This document shows positions 8,638-16,467 of a stretch of 64,000 nucleotides of DNA, piece by piece. Below the pieces are notes generated by a model that was not told where the DNA came from, searched no databases, and saw nothing but the letters and a program-made list of their open reading frames with translations. Each line of letters starts with the position of its first letter. The first letter of the stretch is position 1. Position numbers and translations under genes: made by a program. Location of the stretch: the NCBI GenBank assembly GCA_965261455.1, contig OZ253453.1, forward strand, positions 3,038,001-3,102,000, read 5' to 3'. This DNA comes from DAOUKH01 sp965261455 (GTDB lineage Bacteria > Chloroflexota > Dehalococcoidia > SHYB01).

Positions 8638-9798
8638 TCAACGCGGCAGGCCCAGCCCGCGAGTAGCAATGGATGAACGAAGCACCTCGTTGGTGCCCGC
8701 ACCGATGGTGGTCCGGATTCCAAGCTCGACGTGCCGAACGTATTTGCCGAAATACTTGGCTCGGGAGTCGCCTTCCAAGAACTGACCATGTAGGCCGAGG
8801 ATGCGGAGGCCCGCAGATGCGATTCGGCGAAGTGCCTCCGAACGGAACACCTTCTGAATGTGGGCCTCGTGCTGTGGTACCTGGCCCTTGTCAACGATTA
8901 GCGCCGTCCGCATCGCGAGCAAGCGGGCGACGCTTACCTCGATAGCCGAATTGGCCAGCAAGTGGCGTGTGCGTTGGCGGGCCCACGCCGGAACGTCGGC
9001 CGAATTCGACCTGAGGAGCTTTACCAGATCCTCGTGCAGTTTTCGTAGCAACGAATAGGGAGCCAGGCTTCCTCGCTCGAAGTCGAGTGCCATCATCATG
9101 TAATACCATCCGCGGTCGGCCTCCCCTACGAGGCTGGTGTGCGGGACTGCGACACTGTCGAAGAAGACTTCGTTGAGTCTTCCTTCTCCTACGGTCCATA
9201 TCGGCCGTACGGTCACGCCCGGGCTTTCGACGGGGACGAGGAAGATTGAGATGCCTCGATGCCTAGGGGCGTCGGGGTTCGTGCGGGCGGCGAGCCAAAT
9301 ATGGCTCGCTAGGTGGGCTATGCTGGTGAAGGCCTTGTGGCCCTCGAGCCGAAACCCGTCGGCCTCAGGGACGGCGCGAGTCTCGATGGCCGCCAGGTCG
9401 CTGCCTGCATCGACCTCCGAGTAACCGAGAGCGAAATCGACGTGCCCGGTGAGGACGCCCGGAAGCAATTCCCGCTTCTGTTCGTCGTTCCCGACCTTCA
9501 TCAGTGTTGGCCCTATCGAAGTGATTGCCAAAGGAAGAGGCGGGGCTTCCGCGTACTCCAGTTCCTCGGCCAGGATGTATTGCTCGAGGTACGGGCGCCC
9601 CACCCCCCCGTACTCGCGAGGCCAACTCAAGCCGAGCCATCCTCGCTCGATCAGCTTGTCTCGAAAGGCGGACGTTGCCGGGCCAGGGATGTTGAGGCGT
9701 CTGGCCTCGGCGCGGAGGGGTTCCGTCACCTCTTGGGCGAGGAATTCCCGTACCTCGTCGCGAAAAGCCTGCTGATGGGGGCTAAGCCGAAAGTCCAT
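8638..9798 (-). CDS. Acyl-CoA dehydrogenase family protein
   Basis: A 386-residue flavoprotein of the acyl-CoA dehydrogenase (ACAD) family. It has the N-terminal helical domain (SPHQQAFRDEVREFL), the substrate/FAD beta domain (GYSEVDAGSDLAAIETRA, then GHKAFTSIAHLAS) and the C-terminal helical domain ending in GAGTNEVLRSSIATRGLGLPR. The position that carries the catalytic Glu in MCAD-like enzymes (EGT) is an alanine here. This is common in the environmental branch, where the base may sit elsewhere in the fold. It is the first gene of the minus-strand catabolic cluster and probably oxidises the acyl-CoA made from the imported substrate. The ATG at 9798 is the family-consistent start. Confidence 0.9.
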   Translation of the reverse strand: MDFRLSPHQQAFRDEVREFLAQEVTEPLRAEARRLNIPGPATSAFRDKLIERGWLGLSWPREYGGVGRPYLEQYILAEELEYAEAPPLPLAITSIGPTLMKVGNDEQKRELLPGVLTGHVDFALGYSEVDAGSDLAAIETRAVPEADGFRLEGHKAFTSIAHLASHIWLAARTNPDAPRHRGISIFLVPVESPGVTVRPIWTVGEGRLNEVFFDSVAVPHTSLVGEADRGWYYMMMALDFERGSLAPYSLLRKLHEDLVKLLRSNSADVPAWARQRTRHLLANSAIEVSVARLLAMRTALIVDKGQVPQHEAHIQKVFRSEALRRIASAGLRILGLHGQFLEGDSRAKYFGKYVRHVELGIRTTIGAGTNEVLRSSIATRGLGLPR

Positions 9799-10775
9799 AG
9801 GTGGCCGAGTTCCTAGCGCGCCGCGACCGTCCTACTACAGGGCTCGTGCCGGTCAGCATCCTGGAAAGGCTCCAGCATCGACTCGTCGCGAGGTATTCCT
9901 CAATGCTAATGGGAAATCAGGCGCGGCGTAAAGGGCGTCCAAAAATACGGGTGTCGTTGTCCAGTGAAAATTAGTTGTAGTTGTTCAATGACTATGTTAG
10001 TTGAGGTGTCCTCCAGTGGCGCGTAGGCACTGGCTTGGTGAGAGCCCGGCTCTTGGTTCTCGTTGGGTGCGGGGGAGCGGTTGTCTGGAGCGCGTCATCG
10101 GCGTTGGATGCGAGGTCCTGGTTGGCTGCCGGCAGGCGGTCGTTGGAGCGCAGCTTGCGACCGACGAAGAGGTACGCGAACCGCTGGCACTATTTTGACG
10201 GTAAGCGTGAGAAGTTGGGCCGTCTCGTATTGGGCGCGTACATCGGTCGACATGAAAACTTTTCCGAGGCCTATTGAAGAGGTAACATAAGAACTCAGGG
10301 ATTCCCTAGCCAAAGCAAGTGGGGCTCCTGGAAGATCGGGCAGAGGGCGCGATGCAGTTTTGGGAAGGGCTCCCATAACGTCTGGTCGCTGGCCGTGGCA
10401 TCGTGCTGAAACGCACTTTAGGCGTCTGGCGGGGCCGCTTCGGCGATTCGGCAGCGTTTGTCCGCGGGGACTCAAGCCAATTCGACCCAGGCCTGGATCG
10501 ACACGTTTGAACGCTCACTCCTATAGAGCCACTATGAGCCTAAAGGTCGTACTGGCTACAGTCCCCCCAGTCCCACCTTCCGGAGACTCGAGCCGAGTCT
10601 CAGCAACGTAGCGGCATTCCACTGGCTCCAAACCCACAGCCTATCGAGTACCGAAACTTTCCGTTGCGATTGTCTTGCAACCATGAGGGAGAATGAGAGA
10701 GGGCGCGCGCCGCAGGCGCGCGGGCGCCCAGAGGGCGCCGCTCCCACTCCCTCCAATCCCCAGGACCTCGCTCCC
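9799..10775. other. Gene-poor interval of about 980 bases
   Basis: No reading frame here resembles a known family, and the short frames on both strands lack conserved motifs. Part of it, around 9900-10010 and 10230-10320, looks less GC-rich than the neighbouring genes. It must contain the promoter for the minus-strand cluster that begins at 9798. At its right end, about 10701-10740, GC-rich self-complementary stretches precede the DUF4202 gene. It may be decayed coding sequence, but I cannot assign any piece of it. Confidence 0.5.
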
Positions 10776-11408
10776 ATGACCCCCCGCTACGACGAAGCCA
10801 TCCGCCGCATCGACGAGGCCAACGCCGCCGACCCCAACACCCTCGACGTCGACGGCGTCCCCCATCCCAAAGAGGCCGCCCACGCCGAGATGATGACCCG
10901 CTGGGTCCGCGCCCTGAACCCCGAGGCCGGCGAGCCGCTCCTACTCGCCGCCCGTGCCCACCACATCCGGCGCTGGGAGCGGCCCCGCGACTCCTTCCCC
11001 GCAGGCCGCGAGGGCTACCTCCGGTGGCGCGGCATGCTCCAGCGCTTCCACGCCGACGCCCTCGGCGAGATCATGACCGCCGCCGGCTACGACGACGCCG
11101 ACGTCAAGCGCGCCCAGGACTTGGTCCGCAAGCGCGGCCTCGGCCGCGACCCCGACGCCCAGGCCATGGAGGACGCCCTCTGCCTAGTCTTCATAGAGAC
11201 CCAACTCGCCGGCTTCGCCGCCACCCTCGACGACGACGCGCGTATGATCGAAGTCCTCGCTAGCACCTGGCGCAAGATGAGCCCCGAAGGCCGCACTGCA
11301 GCTCAAACCCTCGTCCTCGAAGACCGCGCCCACCGTCTCCTGCAACAAGCCGCCGAAGCCGCGGGCGCCGAACAGGAGACCAAGCCGACCCGCCGGAGGC
11401 CCACGTGA
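10776..11408 (+). CDS. DUF4202 domain-containing protein
   Basis: A soluble protein of 210 residues that matches the DUF4202 pattern closely: RYDEAIRRIDEANAADPNT, then a helical body with AARAHHIRRWERPRDSFP, GYLRWRGMLQRFHAD and ALCLVFIETQLAGF. The conserved His and Arg residues (AHHIRRW, RFHA) and acidic residues recall HD-domain-like metal sites, but no function is established as far as I know. I start at the ATG at 10776 because the extra 31 codons of the open frame are low-complexity and absent from the family. The stop overlaps the next gene by four bases (GTGA), so the two are very likely co-translated. Confidence 0.85.
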   Translation: MTPRYDEAIRRIDEANAADPNTLDVDGVPHPKEAAHAEMMTRWVRALNPEAGEPLLLAARAHHIRRWERPRDSFPAGREGYLRWRGMLQRFHADALGEIMTAAGYDDADVKRAQDLVRKRGLGRDPDAQAMEDALCLVFIETQLAGFAATLDDDARMIEVLASTWRKMSPEGRTAAQTLVLEDRAHRLLQQAAEAAGAEQETKPTRRRPT

Positions 11409-11812
11409 CCGACGCCAGCCTCGACGCGCGGCGGCCCGCCGCCGCCAAGCTCTACCGCCTCCTCATCATCCTCACGCCGCTCGTCATCCTGCTCCAGGGC
11501 TTCCTATTCGGCGGCTTCTACTCCGGCGGCGCTGCCTTCCTCGACATCCACCTCTGGCTCGGGCGCATCTCCTTCGCCGTCATCCTCCTCGTCATCCTCC
11601 CCGCCGCACTCCGCGCCGGCTTCGACCCCGCCACCCGCATCGTCCCCGCCACCGCGGCCCTCGCCGCCCTCTGGACCGTCCAGCAATCCCTCGGCGAAGG
11701 CACCGTCGACTACCGCTGGTTCTCCGCTCTCCACGTCCCCCTCGGCATCACCATGTTCGGCTTCTCGCTGGCGCTTACCGGCATGGCCTGGCGCCGCGCT
11801 CCGCTCCCGTAG
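11405..11812 (+). CDS. Small four-helix membrane protein, function unknown
   Basis: A 135-residue protein starting with GTG, overlapping the stop of the DUF4202 gene in a GTGA arrangement. Hydrophobic segments at about residues 18-40, 49-70, 76-94 and 108-130 suggest four membrane helices. A histidine and a tryptophan sit in the second helix region (DIHLWLGRISF) and another histidine in the fourth (SALHVPLGITMFG), which would allow heme or quinone contact, but this is only suggestive. I do not recognise the family with certainty. The tight coupling to DUF4202 is the main clue to its role. Confidence 0.7.
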   Translation: MTDASLDARRPAAAKLYRLLIILTPLVILLQGFLFGGFYSGGAAFLDIHLWLGRISFAVILLVILPAALRAGFDPATRIVPATAALAALWTVQQSLGEGTVDYRWFSALHVPLGITMFGFSLALTGMAWRRAPLP

Positions 11813-11815
11813 AGG

Positions 11816-11829
11816 CGATTCGCGAATCG
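11816..11829. repeat. 14-base perfect palindrome
   Basis: The sequence cgattcgcgaatcg is its own reverse complement. It lies just after the stop of the small membrane protein and before the convergent ATPase gene. There is no following T-run, so it is not a standard terminator. It could be a protein-binding site or chance. Confidence 0.35.
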
Positions 11830-11903
11830 TCCTTCCCTCTCTCCCCGTTTGACGAGACTGAGCGAGGGCGTGACCCACAGGCCCGCGAGCGCCCGCAGGG
11901 GAT

Positions 11904-13082
11904 CTAGAGAGGCCCCGCCTCAAACCCTTCAAGGACCCCGCCCAGGCCGCTCAGCGGAACGACCTCGCCACCGCTTCGGGATTGACGCGCCGTGCCGCCG
12001 TAGACGACCGCCTTCGCGTAGATGTCGGGGATGAGTTCGGCGACGCGGTTGAGCGAATGGAAGTAGTCGGAGGCGACGGTGGCGCCGGCCTTGATCTCAA
12101 TGGCGCCGATGCCGTGGCCGGTCTCATACAGCAGGTCGCACTCCAGCCCCCGCGCGTCCCGGAAGAAGGAGAGGTTGGATTGGCGGCCCCTGTTGAAACG
12201 GTGCTTGAGGGCCTCCGCGACGACTGCGTTCTCGAAAAGGGCGCCGCGCAGGGGATGGGTGGCGATCTGCCCGGCGTGTTCGATACCGATGAGATAACTG
12301 GCCAGCCCGACGTCGTAGAAGTAGAACTTGGGTGATTTGACCAAACGCTTTCGGAGGTTGGCGTGAAACGGTTGTAGCTGGAAGATGACGTAGCTCGCTT
12401 CCAACACCGTAAGCCACTCTCGCGCCGTCGTGTGGGATACGCCGGCGTCCGAACCTAACGAGGTGAGATTGACGAGCTGGCCGACGCGCCCGGCGCAGAG
12501 GCGGACGAAGCGCCGAAAGCTCGAAAGGTTGCGGATCTCACCCAAGCGGCGCACGTCGCGCTCGACGTAGGTCTCGAAGTAATCCCCCAGCGCTTGCGTC
12601 GGATCAAGTCCCTGATCGAGAATCCGGGGGTAGAATCCCGAATACAGAATATCCTCTACCGTAGTGCTCGCGCCGGTTCGTTGCCGTTCCGCCAAAGAAA
12701 ATGGCAGCAGGCGGAGTAGCGCGGTCCGTCCTGCCAGAGACTGGTTGATGGCGTCGGAGAGCCTGAACTGCTCGCTGCCCGTGAGTACGAAGAGGCTATT
12801 GCGGCCCCGTTCGTCGGCGAGGACCTGCAGGTAGGACAGCAGCTCGGGAACATGCTGGATCTCGTCGATGATGGCGCCCTCGCCGAGCTGCGCGAGGAAC
12901 CCCCGTGGATCCGATTCGGCGAAAGCTCGTTGGTCGGGGGCCTCTAGGTTGGCGTAGGCAAGATCGGGGAAGGCGGCGCGGCAGAGCGTGGTCTTACCGG
13001 ACTGCCGCGGTCCGGTCACGGTCACGAAGGGATACTGCTCGAACAGCGCCGTCAAACGGGGCGTGATTTCACGCTCGATCAT
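11904..13082 (-). CDS. AAA-family ATPase with DUF4143 C-terminal domain
   Basis: A 392-residue protein of the AAA_14/DUF4143 type. The start is the ATG at 13082 (MIEREITPRL), since the 28 codons of open frame upstream cross a palindrome and are not family-like. Walker A is GPRQSGKTTL near residues 23-32, and Walker B is the hydrophobic stretch ending IIDEIQHVPEL. The C-terminal domain includes YFETYVERDVRRLGEIRNLSSFRRF and a nuclease-like segment (RGLECDLLYETGHGIGAIEIKAG) that recalls the PD-(D/E)XK fold. These genes are scattered, variable accessory genes in many bacteria and archaea, and their cellular role is unsettled. Flanking gene debris on one side suggests recent insertion. Confidence 0.9.
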   Translation of the reverse strand: MIEREITPRLTALFEQYPFVTVTGPRQSGKTTLCRAAFPDLAYANLEAPDQRAFAESDPRGFLAQLGEGAIIDEIQHVPELLSYLQVLADERGRNSLFVLTGSEQFRLSDAINQSLAGRTALLRLLPFSLAERQRTGASTTVEDILYSGFYPRILDQGLDPTQALGDYFETYVERDVRRLGEIRNLSSFRRFVRLCAGRVGQLVNLTSLGSDAGVSHTTAREWLTVLEASYVIFQLQPFHANLRKRLVKSPKFYFYDVGLASYLIGIEHAGQIATHPLRGALFENAVVAEALKHRFNRGRQSNLSFFRDARGLECDLLYETGHGIGAIEIKAGATVASDYFHSLNRVAELIPDIYAKAVVYGGTARQSRSGGEVVPLSGLGGVLEGFEAGPL

Positions 13083-13104
13083 GGCCTCAATATACCACCA
13101 GTCC

Positions 13105-13137
13105 GTGCAAAGTGAAAGTTTTACTTTCACTTTGCAC
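13105..13137. promoter_or_regulatory. Perfect 33-base inverted repeat upstream of the AAA/DUF4143 gene
   Basis: Two 15-base arms, gtgcaaagtgaaagt and actttcactttgcac, are exact reverse complements separated by ttt. The repeat ends 22 bases before the ATG at 13082, where the promoter or leader of the ATPase gene should be. There is no T-run in the sense needed for terminating a neighbour. An operator for autoregulation, an mRNA hairpin or the end of a mobile unit are all possible. No second copy was seen in the window. Confidence 0.75.
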
Positions 13138-13172
13138 ACTAAACCCAGAGTAGGTCGCCGACGCAAACCCGC

Positions 13173-13337
13173 CTATGGCAGGCCCGCGCCCGCCGTCTCC
13201 ACCCGCAGCGTCTCGATGAAGCCCACGGCGTCGACAAGGGCGACGCCGGTTCCGGTGGTCTCGGGGGAGAGTAGGTAGAGGGTGCGGCGGTCAGGGTCGC
13301 CGAGCATCGGCGCGAGCGTCCAGCATGCGGCCTTGGA
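13173..13337 (-). pseudogene. 3' remnant of an SMP-30/gluconolactonase gene
   Basis: The last about 54 codons before the stop at 13173 read like the C-terminus of SMP-30/gluconolactonase proteins. The pattern is MLGDPDRRTLYLL, a variable loop, then GFIETLRVETAGAGLP. Upstream in the same frame the similarity stops at about 13340 and the sequence becomes unrelated, so most of the gene is gone. The fragment begins 36 bases from the palindrome of the AAA ATPase gene. It is a relic of a family with two intact members in this window. Confidence 0.65.
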
Positions 13338-13581
13338 CGACCCGCGGCCCGCGCCGACGGCCACACCGCCGCCCACGGCGTCCCCAGCGTTGTGTCTTCC
13401 AATCCATCCAACACCGAGTCCAACGGCCGTCCACCCTAGTCGCAACGCCCCCGTCACGGGTTCCAAGGCCTCGTCACCGGCTTCAACGCCGGCGCCAATG
13501 TTGGTTGCTGTCCAAACCTGTAGGAGGGCGGCGCGTGCTATCGTAGGGGCATCCCGGCTCTCGGAGGCACACGGCGCGGGC
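13338..13581. other. Unassigned debris between two gene remnants
   Basis: This stretch separates the SMP-30 tail from the D-aminoacylase head. No frame shows recognisable conservation. A TAGGAGGGCGGCGCG element near 13522 weakly resembles the TAGGAGCG hairpin at 14383, hinting at a dispersed GC-rich repeat, but two imperfect copies are thin evidence. Confidence 0.3.
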
Positions 13582-13737
13582 GAGTGGTTGATTCGAGGCG
13601 GCTCGGTGATCGACGGGAAGGGCGCCCCGGCGTTCCAGGCCGACGTCCTCGCCCGCCACCGCCGCCCTCGCCGGCGTGGCCTGGCTCCGTCGGCGGTAGG
13701 GGAGGTCGTGAAGGTTCCGGGCACAGTCGATGCATGA
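13582..13737 (+). pseudogene. 5' remnant of an N-acyl-D-amino-acid deacylase/amidohydrolase gene
   Basis: The frame reads EWLIRGGSVIDGKGAPAFQADV, the highly recognisable N-terminus of D-aminoacylase-type amidohydrolases, and after a short scrambled piece EVVKVPGTVDA, which fits the next beta strand. A stop follows at 13735-13737. The metal-binding HxH segment and the whole barrel are absent. No convincing start codon directly precedes the fragment. It is therefore a truncated relic rather than a small gene. Confidence 0.6.
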
Positions 13738-13825
13738 CCGCATTCGTGACGGCCCCCTATGGCACTGACTTTCCCGCAGGAGACTGTACGCGGTTCGAGA
13801 AAGAAGCCAGAAAAGAGGTGTCGAG

Positions 13826-14113
13826 ATGGCAGCGTATTTGATTGCCGATATGGAAATCACCGACCCGGAGCTGCTGGCTGGATTCTCCAATCGAATAGGG
13901 CAACTCGTGGAGACCCACAACGGTAGGTATCTGGTACGCGGCGGGACCATCGAGGTCGTAGAAGGCGACCGGACGCATGACCGAGTAGTCGTCATAGAGT
14001 TCGGAGACCTCGGCAAGGTCCAGGCTTTTGTCAACTCATCGGAGTACCAGGAGTTTGCGAAGGTCCGCTCAAGGAGCACCATCTGCAGCACGATAATCGT
14101 CGATGGGGTATAA
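13826..14113 (+). CDS. DUF1330 domain-containing protein
   Basis: A 95-residue protein of full length for DUF1330, a dimeric alpha/beta ferredoxin-like fold of unknown function. The typical pattern is visible: YLIADMEITDPELLAGF, then HNGRYLVRGGTIEVVEGD and VVVIEFGDLGKVQAFVNSSEYQEF. The ATG at 13826 is preceded by an AGAGGTG ribosome site. It stands alone between debris regions, so its neighbours say nothing about its job. Confidence 0.9.
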   Translation: MAAYLIADMEITDPELLAGFSNRIGQLVETHNGRYLVRGGTIEVVEGDRTHDRVVVIEFGDLGKVQAFVNSSEYQEFAKVRSRSTICSTIIVDGV

Positions 14114-14382
14114 CCACCAAATCCGATCCTTCATCGAGGCGAGTGCTTGGCGAAGTCTATGCGCGCTTCCTGGAACTCGTCCCTGAGGACATGGTCCGGA
14201 TAGGCGCCCTCGACGGGGATGGCGGTACGGTGCAGCACAGTCCTCACTTAAGAGAGAGGGACGCCTTCCCGCAGAAGCGCTTCCCTTCCGTCGCGGGCCG
14301 ATGGCCTGAAGGTTGCGCGCGCCGGGCAGAAGCCCTCTGGAGGAGACCTCCGAACGGACACCAGGGGGTATCACGCCGCCAT

Positions 14383-14402
14383 TAGGAGCGAGCGCGCTCC
14401 TA
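14383..14402. repeat. REP-like hairpin with TAGGAGCG arms
   Basis: Arms taggagcg (14383-14390) and cgctccta (14395-14402) are perfect complements around the loop agcg. No T-run follows, so it is not a standard terminator. Short GC-rich palindromes of this type occur as dispersed extragenic repeats in many genomes. Confidence 0.5.
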
Positions 14403-14464
14403 CCGAGTCGAGCCAGCGTCTCAAGGGACGGCCCCAAGGCCTATCGCCGCGTCCGTCGCGGCGC

Positions 14465-14493
14465 TTTACGGCTTTCGCCCCCGCGCCTAGAAT
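14465..14493 (+). promoter_or_regulatory. Likely sigma-70-type promoter for the ACAD gene at 14524
   Basis: A -35-like TTTACG at 14465-14470 and a -10-like TAGAAT at 14488-14493 are separated by 17 bases. Transcription would begin near 14500, giving a short leader before the ATG at 14524. The -10 resembles those proposed upstream of proV, coxB and the LLM gene at 52861. Confidence 0.5.
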
Positions 14494-14523
14494 CGGGGCC
14501 ATTCTCATCGCCCGGAGCCGCGC

Positions 14524-15699
14524 ATGGAGTTTCGTTTCACGCCGGAGCAGGAGGAGTTCCGCCAAGAGGTGCGGGGCTTCCTCCGCGAGGCCCTGCCCGA
14601 GGGGTGGCACGGCGTCTACCCCGACTCGTACTTCGAGGACGAGTATTGGGGGCTGATCCGCGAGTTCACCGCTCGCCTCGTCCAACGGGGTTGGCTGACG
14701 ATGGCGTGGCCCGTTGAGTACGGCGGCAAGGGCCTCTCCGTCCTCGACCAGATGGTCTACAACGAGGAGCAGTCGTACTACCGCGCGCCGCAGCGCGATC
14801 TCTCCACGGGCGTCAACCTCGTCGCGCCGACGGTGATGGTCCACGGTACCGAGGAGCAGAGACAGGCGCTCCTACCCCCGATCAGGGCCGGCGAGCATGT
14901 CTACTGCCAGGGCTTCAGCGAGCCGGGGTCGGACTTAGCCTCGCTCCAATGCGCTGCCGTGGCCGACGGCGACGACTACGTGGTCAACGGCTCCAAGATT
15001 TGGACGAGCGGCGCCCACCGGTCGAACCGGTGCATCCTCCTCACCCGTACCGACCCTGAAGCTCCAAAACACCGCGGCATTTCCGTCTTCCTCATCCCGA
15101 TGGACCTGCCCGGCATTACGGTGCGCCCGATCGTCAACCCCCTCGGTGTGCACTACTTCAACCAAGTCTTCTTCGACGACGTCCGCGTGCCCAAGCACAT
15201 GATGATCGGAGAGGAGAACCGCGGCTGGTACGTGGCGGCGACGACGCTCGACTTCGAGCGGTCGGGGATCGCCAAGTTCGCCTCGGGGCAGCGTTCTATC
15301 GACGAGCTCGTCGAGCTTGCCGGCGAGATGGCCGCGAACGGCGGCTCGGTGCTGCCCGCCGCGCTCAAGAACGCCCTCGCCGACGCCGCCATCGCCAACC
15401 ACGCCGGCAGGATGCTCGCCTACCGCGTCGGCTTCATGCAGTCGCAGGGGAAGATACCGAACCAGGAGGCGTCGGCGTCCAAGCTCATCGGCACGGAGAT
15501 AGCGCAGCGGATCTCCCAAGTGGGCATGCGCATCATGGGGCTCGCCGGCCAGGTCCACCGTGGGTCGAAGTACGCCGTCCTAGACGGCTGGCCGACCGCG
15601 GAGTACGTGAACGACCTCTCGTTTACCCTCCGCGGCGGAACGTCCGAGGTGCAGCGCAACATCGTGGCGACGCGCGGCCTCGGTCTGCCGCGCGGCTGA
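14524..15699 (+). CDS. Acyl-CoA dehydrogenase family protein
   Basis: A 391-residue ACAD with all three domains: the N-terminal helices (TPEQEEFRQEVRGFL), the FAD/substrate beta domain (QGFSEPGSDLASLQCAA, then NGSKIWTSGAHRS) and the C-terminal bundle ending GGTSEVQRNIVATRGLGLPR. The canonical catalytic Glu of the EGT motif is replaced by Gly, as in many FadE-type enzymes that place the base elsewhere or work with a partner subunit. It shares the QGFSEP and DPEAPKHRGISVFL blocks with the ACAD at 45307. No partner ACAD is adjacent; the next gene is a ferredoxin-like-fold protein. Confidence 0.92.
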   Translation: MEFRFTPEQEEFRQEVRGFLREALPEGWHGVYPDSYFEDEYWGLIREFTARLVQRGWLTMAWPVEYGGKGLSVLDQMVYNEEQSYYRAPQRDLSTGVNLVAPTVMVHGTEEQRQALLPPIRAGEHVYCQGFSEPGSDLASLQCAAVADGDDYVVNGSKIWTSGAHRSNRCILLTRTDPEAPKHRGISVFLIPMDLPGITVRPIVNPLGVHYFNQVFFDDVRVPKHMMIGEENRGWYVAATTLDFERSGIAKFASGQRSIDELVELAGEMAANGGSVLPAALKNALADAAIANHAGRMLAYRVGFMQSQGKIPNQEASASKLIGTEIAQRISQVGMRIMGLAGQVHRGSKYAVLDGWPTAEYVNDLSFTLRGGTSEVQRNIVATRGLGLPRG

Positions 15700-15774
15700 A
15701 CCGGCGCGGGTTTCGAGCAACGACGAAGAAACGGTCGCCGCCGCGCGCGGCGCGTTAGAGAAGAAGGAGACGGT

Positions 15775-16407
15775 ATGGACGGACGGAAGCACGAGGGAGC
15801 ATTCGTGGTGATGAATTCGCCGGCGGAGGGCGAGGACGCCGCGGCGTGGAGCGCGTGGTATATCGACGTTCACATGCCTGAGGTGCTCGACCCCGGCGTC
15901 TTCACCGCAGGGGCGCGGTTCGAGCGCACCGGCGGACGCGCCCCCTCCGACGCGACGCACATGGCGCTCTACGAGTGCCCCCGCGAGGACATCGAGGGAG
16001 CGTGGGGCGACCTCCGAGCGGCCTTGGCCAAGAACGCCGACCCTAACGCCCCGCGGCCCGCTTCGGACGTCGTGCTGGCGAGCACCTTCCGGCTGCTGTA
16101 CGCCTCGCCGCACGGCGGCAAGCCCACCAAGAGCGTGCTGCTAGTGAACGTCGACTACGCCGACGATTTCAACCAGTGGTACAACACCACGCACATCTCG
16201 GAGTTCCTGTCGAGCGGGGCCTACCACACCGCTACCCGCTACGAGATATGCGAGCCGGTGGAGCACTACGGGCGCTTCCTCGCCGTCTACGAATCGGAGC
16301 TTGGCCCCGACGAGGCGGACCGAATCTCCAGGACCAACACCGCGATGTCGCCGGCCCCGGAGGCGCTCAAGCTCCGCCACCTGGGGCACTACGCCCGCCT
16401 CAAGTAG
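15775..16407 (+). CDS. Tandem ferredoxin-like-fold (EthD/DABB-like) protein
   Basis: A 210-residue soluble protein made of two similar halves. The first half carries AAAWSAWYIDVHMPEVLDPG near residues 23-42. The second carries FNQWYNTTHISEFLSSGAYHTATRYE near residues 125-150. The W..WY...H..E pattern in each is typical of EthD-like and other dimeric alpha/beta-barrel domains that often act on small aromatic or polyketide substrates. Fusing two domains would make an internal pseudo-dimer. It lies 75 bases after an ACAD gene on the same strand and could share its transcript. I cannot assign a reaction. Confidence 0.7.
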   Translation: MDGRKHEGAFVVMNSPAEGEDAAAWSAWYIDVHMPEVLDPGVFTAGARFERTGGRAPSDATHMALYECPREDIEGAWGDLRAALAKNADPNAPRPASDVVLASTFRLLYASPHGGKPTKSVLLVNVDYADDFNQWYNTTHISEFLSSGAYHTATRYEICEPVEHYGRFLAVYESELGPDEADRISRTNTAMSPAPEALKLRHLGHYARLK

Positions 16408-16467
16408 CCACAGGCCGCCGGCCTACAATGGCGTCGGGCGCGACCCGGCCGCTCATGGGAGACGAGA

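Larger units (their letters stand above)
14114..14523. other. Non-coding or decayed interval of about 410 bases
   Basis: No frame has a recognisable protein. A short minus-strand frame around 14119-14235 is open but matches nothing I know. The right end contains a REP-like hairpin and the likely promoter of the next gene, listed separately. Confidence 0.5.

Noticed and set aside
13173..13724. An intact 183-residue gene on the minus strand
   Set aside because: Only its last about 54 codons resemble a family (SMP-30). The upstream part is unrelated, so it is treated as a remnant.
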